Assembly (NCBI GenBank): GCA_937923365.1
Contig: CALAIJ010000259.1
Coordinates: 1 to 8,743 of the forward strand
Direction of reading: 5' to 3'
Source: an uncultured Sulfitobacter sp.
Lineage (GTDB): Bacteria > Pseudomonadota > Alphaproteobacteria > Rhodobacterales > Rhodobacteraceae
DNA length: 8,743 bases
Shown here piece by piece: positions 7,467 to 8,743 of the stretch (the stretch's first letter is position 1; each line of letters begins with the position of its first letter). The notes beneath the pieces are model-generated. The model was given only the letters and a program-made list of their open reading frames with translations. It was not told the DNA's origin and did not search any database. The position numbers and the translations under genes are program-made.

Positions 7467-8386
7467 TGGACCTGTCCGCAATCAATCCCGTCCTGTTCAT
7501 CGCAGGCTTCCTTGTGGCCGCGACACCGTTGATCTTTGCGGCCCTTGGCGAACTGGTGGTCGAGAAATCGGGCACGCTGAACCTTGGCGTCGAAGGCATG
7601 ATGATCACCGGTGCCGTCTGTGGCTTTGCCACGGCGGTGGAGACGGGATCACCGATGCTGGGCTTTGGCGCGGCCGCACTGGGCGGCGCATTGCTGAGCC
7701 TGCTGTTTGCGTTCCTGACGCAGATCACACTGGCGAACCAAGTGGCCTCGGGACTTGCGCTGACCCTGTTCGGGCTGGGGCTGTCGGCGCTTTTGGGGCA
7801 GTCTTACGTGGGCATCAAACCGCCGCGCATGGGGGACATCGACTTTGGCCCGCTGGCGGATATTCCGGTGATCGGGCCCATTCTGTTCACCCATGACATC
7901 ATCCTTTATCTGGGGATCATTCTGGTGGCCGCCACTTGGGCGGTGCTCAAATTCACCCGCGCGGGGCTGGTGCTGCGCGCCGTGGGGGAATCCCATGATG
8001 CCGCGCATGCCCTTGGCTACAAGGTGAAACGCATCCGCACGGCGGCGATCATGTTTGGCGGGGCCTGCGCGGGCGTGGGGGGCGCCTACATCAGCCTCAT
8101 TCGGGTGCCGCAATGGACCGAAGGAATGACAGCAGGCGTGGGCTGGATTGCTCTCGCTCTGGTAGTATTTGCCAGCTGGAAACCATGGCGTCTGCTGCTG
8201 GGTGCCTATTTATTTGGCGGCATCACGCAATTGCAGCTTAATCTTCAGGGTGCAGGCGTTGCCATTCCGGTGGAGTATTTGGCAATGTCGCCTTACGTTA
8301 TCACCATCATCGTGCTTGTGATTCTGAGCCGCGATAAATCTGCTGCACCGGCCAGCCTTGGCCGCACTTTCCACGCCTCTGGCTAG
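7466..8386 (+). CDS. BMP-family nucleoside ABC importer, permease subunit 2
   Basis: A 306-residue inner-membrane permease related to B. subtilis NupQ. It begins MDLSAINPVLFIAGF, and the family block GELVVEKSGTLNLGVEGMM sits at 28-46. ANQVASGLALTLFGLG follows at 90-105, and the cytoplasmic coupling loop RAVGESHDAAHALGY is at 171-185. I count roughly eight membrane segments. GGAGG at 7455-7459 lies six bases before the ATG, inside the preceding small gene, and the ATG shares one base with that gene's TGA. The frame is open upstream of 7466, but that stretch is a shadow of the small genes and has no family similarity. The length is normal for this shorter permease partner. Its TAG lies inside a small hairpin (8375-8390). 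Confidence 0.94.
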   Translation: MDLSAINPVLFIAGFLVAATPLIFAALGELVVEKSGTLNLGVEGMMITGAVCGFATAVETGSPMLGFGAAALGGALLSLLFAFLTQITLANQVASGLALTLFGLGLSALLGQSYVGIKPPRMGDIDFGPLADIPVIGPILFTHDIILYLGIILVAATWAVLKFTRAGLVLRAVGESHDAAHALGYKVKRIRTAAIMFGGACAGVGGAYISLIRVPQWTEGMTAGVGWIALALVVFASWKPWRLLLGAYLFGGITQLQLNLQGAGVAIPVEYLAMSPYVITIIVLVILSRDKSAAPASLGRTFHASG

Positions 8387-8390
8387 AGGC
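8375..8390 (+). other. Short hairpin over the permease 2 stop codon
   Basis: GCCTCT and AGAGGC form a perfect 6-base stem around a GGCT loop, taking in the TAG stop at 8384-8386. No T-run follows, so it is not a standard intrinsic terminator. Its position just before the binding protein gene would suit a message-processing or 3'-end stability element that lets the binding protein be made in excess over the permeases. A chance occurrence is also plausible. Confidence 0.35.
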
Positions 8391-8418
8391 CAAACGCCCT
8401 TGAACGGGGCACACCAAC

Positions 8419-8423
8419 GGGGA
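8419..8423 (+). promoter_or_regulatory. Ribosome binding site for the binding protein gene
   Basis: GGGGA, continuing as GGGGAAA, lies six bases before the ATG at 8430. The 43-base gap (8387-8429) shows no convincing -35/-10 pair, so the gene is probably read through from upstream. A promoter inside permease 2 cannot be excluded. Confidence 0.6.
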
Positions 8424-8429
8424 AATCTC

Positions 8430-8743
8430 ATGAAACTAACCAAACTTCTGACAGGTGCCGCATTGGCGCTGGGTCTGGCCACTTCTGCCTTTGCGGACGG
8501 TCATGCAAAAACCAAAGTCGGCTTTGTCTATGTCGGCCCCGTGGGCGATGGCGGCTGGACATACGAGCACAACGAAGGCCGTCTGGCCGTCGAAGAAGAG
8601 TTCGGCGACAAGGTTGAAACCGTGTTCGTTGAAAACGTGGCCGAGGGCCCCGACAGTGAGCGTGTGATGACGCAGATGGCGCTGGACGGCGCGGACCTGA
8701 TCTTTACCACCTCCTTTGGGTACATGGACCCGACCATCAACGT
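8430..8743 (+). CDS. BMP-family ABC transporter substrate-binding protein, 3'-truncated
   Basis: The first 104 codons of a periplasmic binding protein; the gene runs off the right edge. A Sec signal peptide is clear: MKLTK, then a hydrophobic core (LLTGAALALGLATS), then AFA with likely cleavage after Ala22. There is no lipobox cysteine, so the mature protein should be a soluble periplasmic protein, unlike the lipoproteins of Gram-positive relatives. The mature start KVGFVYVGPVGDGGWTYEHN and the later MALDGADLIFTTSFGYMDP match the BMP/Med/PnrA family, whose characterised members bind purine nucleosides. The gene has its own ribosome binding site and is set 43 bases after permease 2. The ligand is inferred to be a purine nucleoside or nucleobase because the importer is encoded with xanthine dehydrogenase. 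Confidence 0.93.
   Translation, partial: MKLTKLLTGAALALGLATSAFADGHAKTKVGFVYVGPVGDGGWTYEHNEGRLAVEEEFGDKVETVFVENVAEGPDSERVMTQMALDGADLIFTTSFGYMDPTIN

Noticed and set aside
8387..8429. A separate promoter for the binding protein gene
   Set aside because: No convincing -35/-10 pair or activator-site repeat is visible in the 43-base gap.

Overview
This window is part of a purine uptake and oxidation gene cluster, all on the + strand. It comes from a GC-rich alphaproteobacterium, most likely a member of the Rhodobacterales (Roseobacter group). That placement is inference. It rests on Rhodobacter-type split xanthine dehydrogenase genes (xdhA, xdhB, xdhC), on protein wording familiar from that group, and on strong G/C preference at third codon positions. 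No rRNA, tRNA, CRISPR array, insertion sequence or phage gene is visible.

Layout. Positions 2-1183 hold the 3' part of xdhA (second 2Fe-2S cluster and FAD domain; the true start lies off the left edge). Positions 1180-3453 are xdhB (molybdenum cofactor subunit with a full set of purine-specific active-site residues). Positions 3450-4217 are xdhC (cofactor maturation chaperone). An importer of the BMP/PnrA/Nup type follows: a double ATPase (4214-5734), permease 1 (5846-6928), permease 2 (7466-8386), and the start of a lipoprotein-like or periplasmic binding protein gene (8430 to the right edge). Two small unrecognised membrane proteins (6925-7155 and 7152-7466) sit between the two permease genes.

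The genes are packed very tightly. Successive genes meet in ATGA or TGATG overlaps at 1180, 3450, 4214, 6925, 7152 and 7466, so translational coupling is likely throughout. There are only two real gaps. The first (5735-5845) carries two back-to-back 21-base AT-rich palindromes. It is bridged by a possible 40-residue reading frame with a strong ribosome binding site, whose ends overlap both flanking genes. The second (8387-8429) precedes the binding protein gene and starts next to a small hairpin over the permease 2 stop codon.

Working model. The binding protein captures a purine nucleoside or base, the two permeases and double ATPase import it, and XdhA/XdhB, matured with XdhC, oxidise hypoxanthine/xanthine to urate. 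The least explained parts, and the most worth following up, are the pair of small membrane proteins inside the transporter genes and the palindrome-containing mini reading frame. No main promoter is visible; it probably lies upstream of the window.
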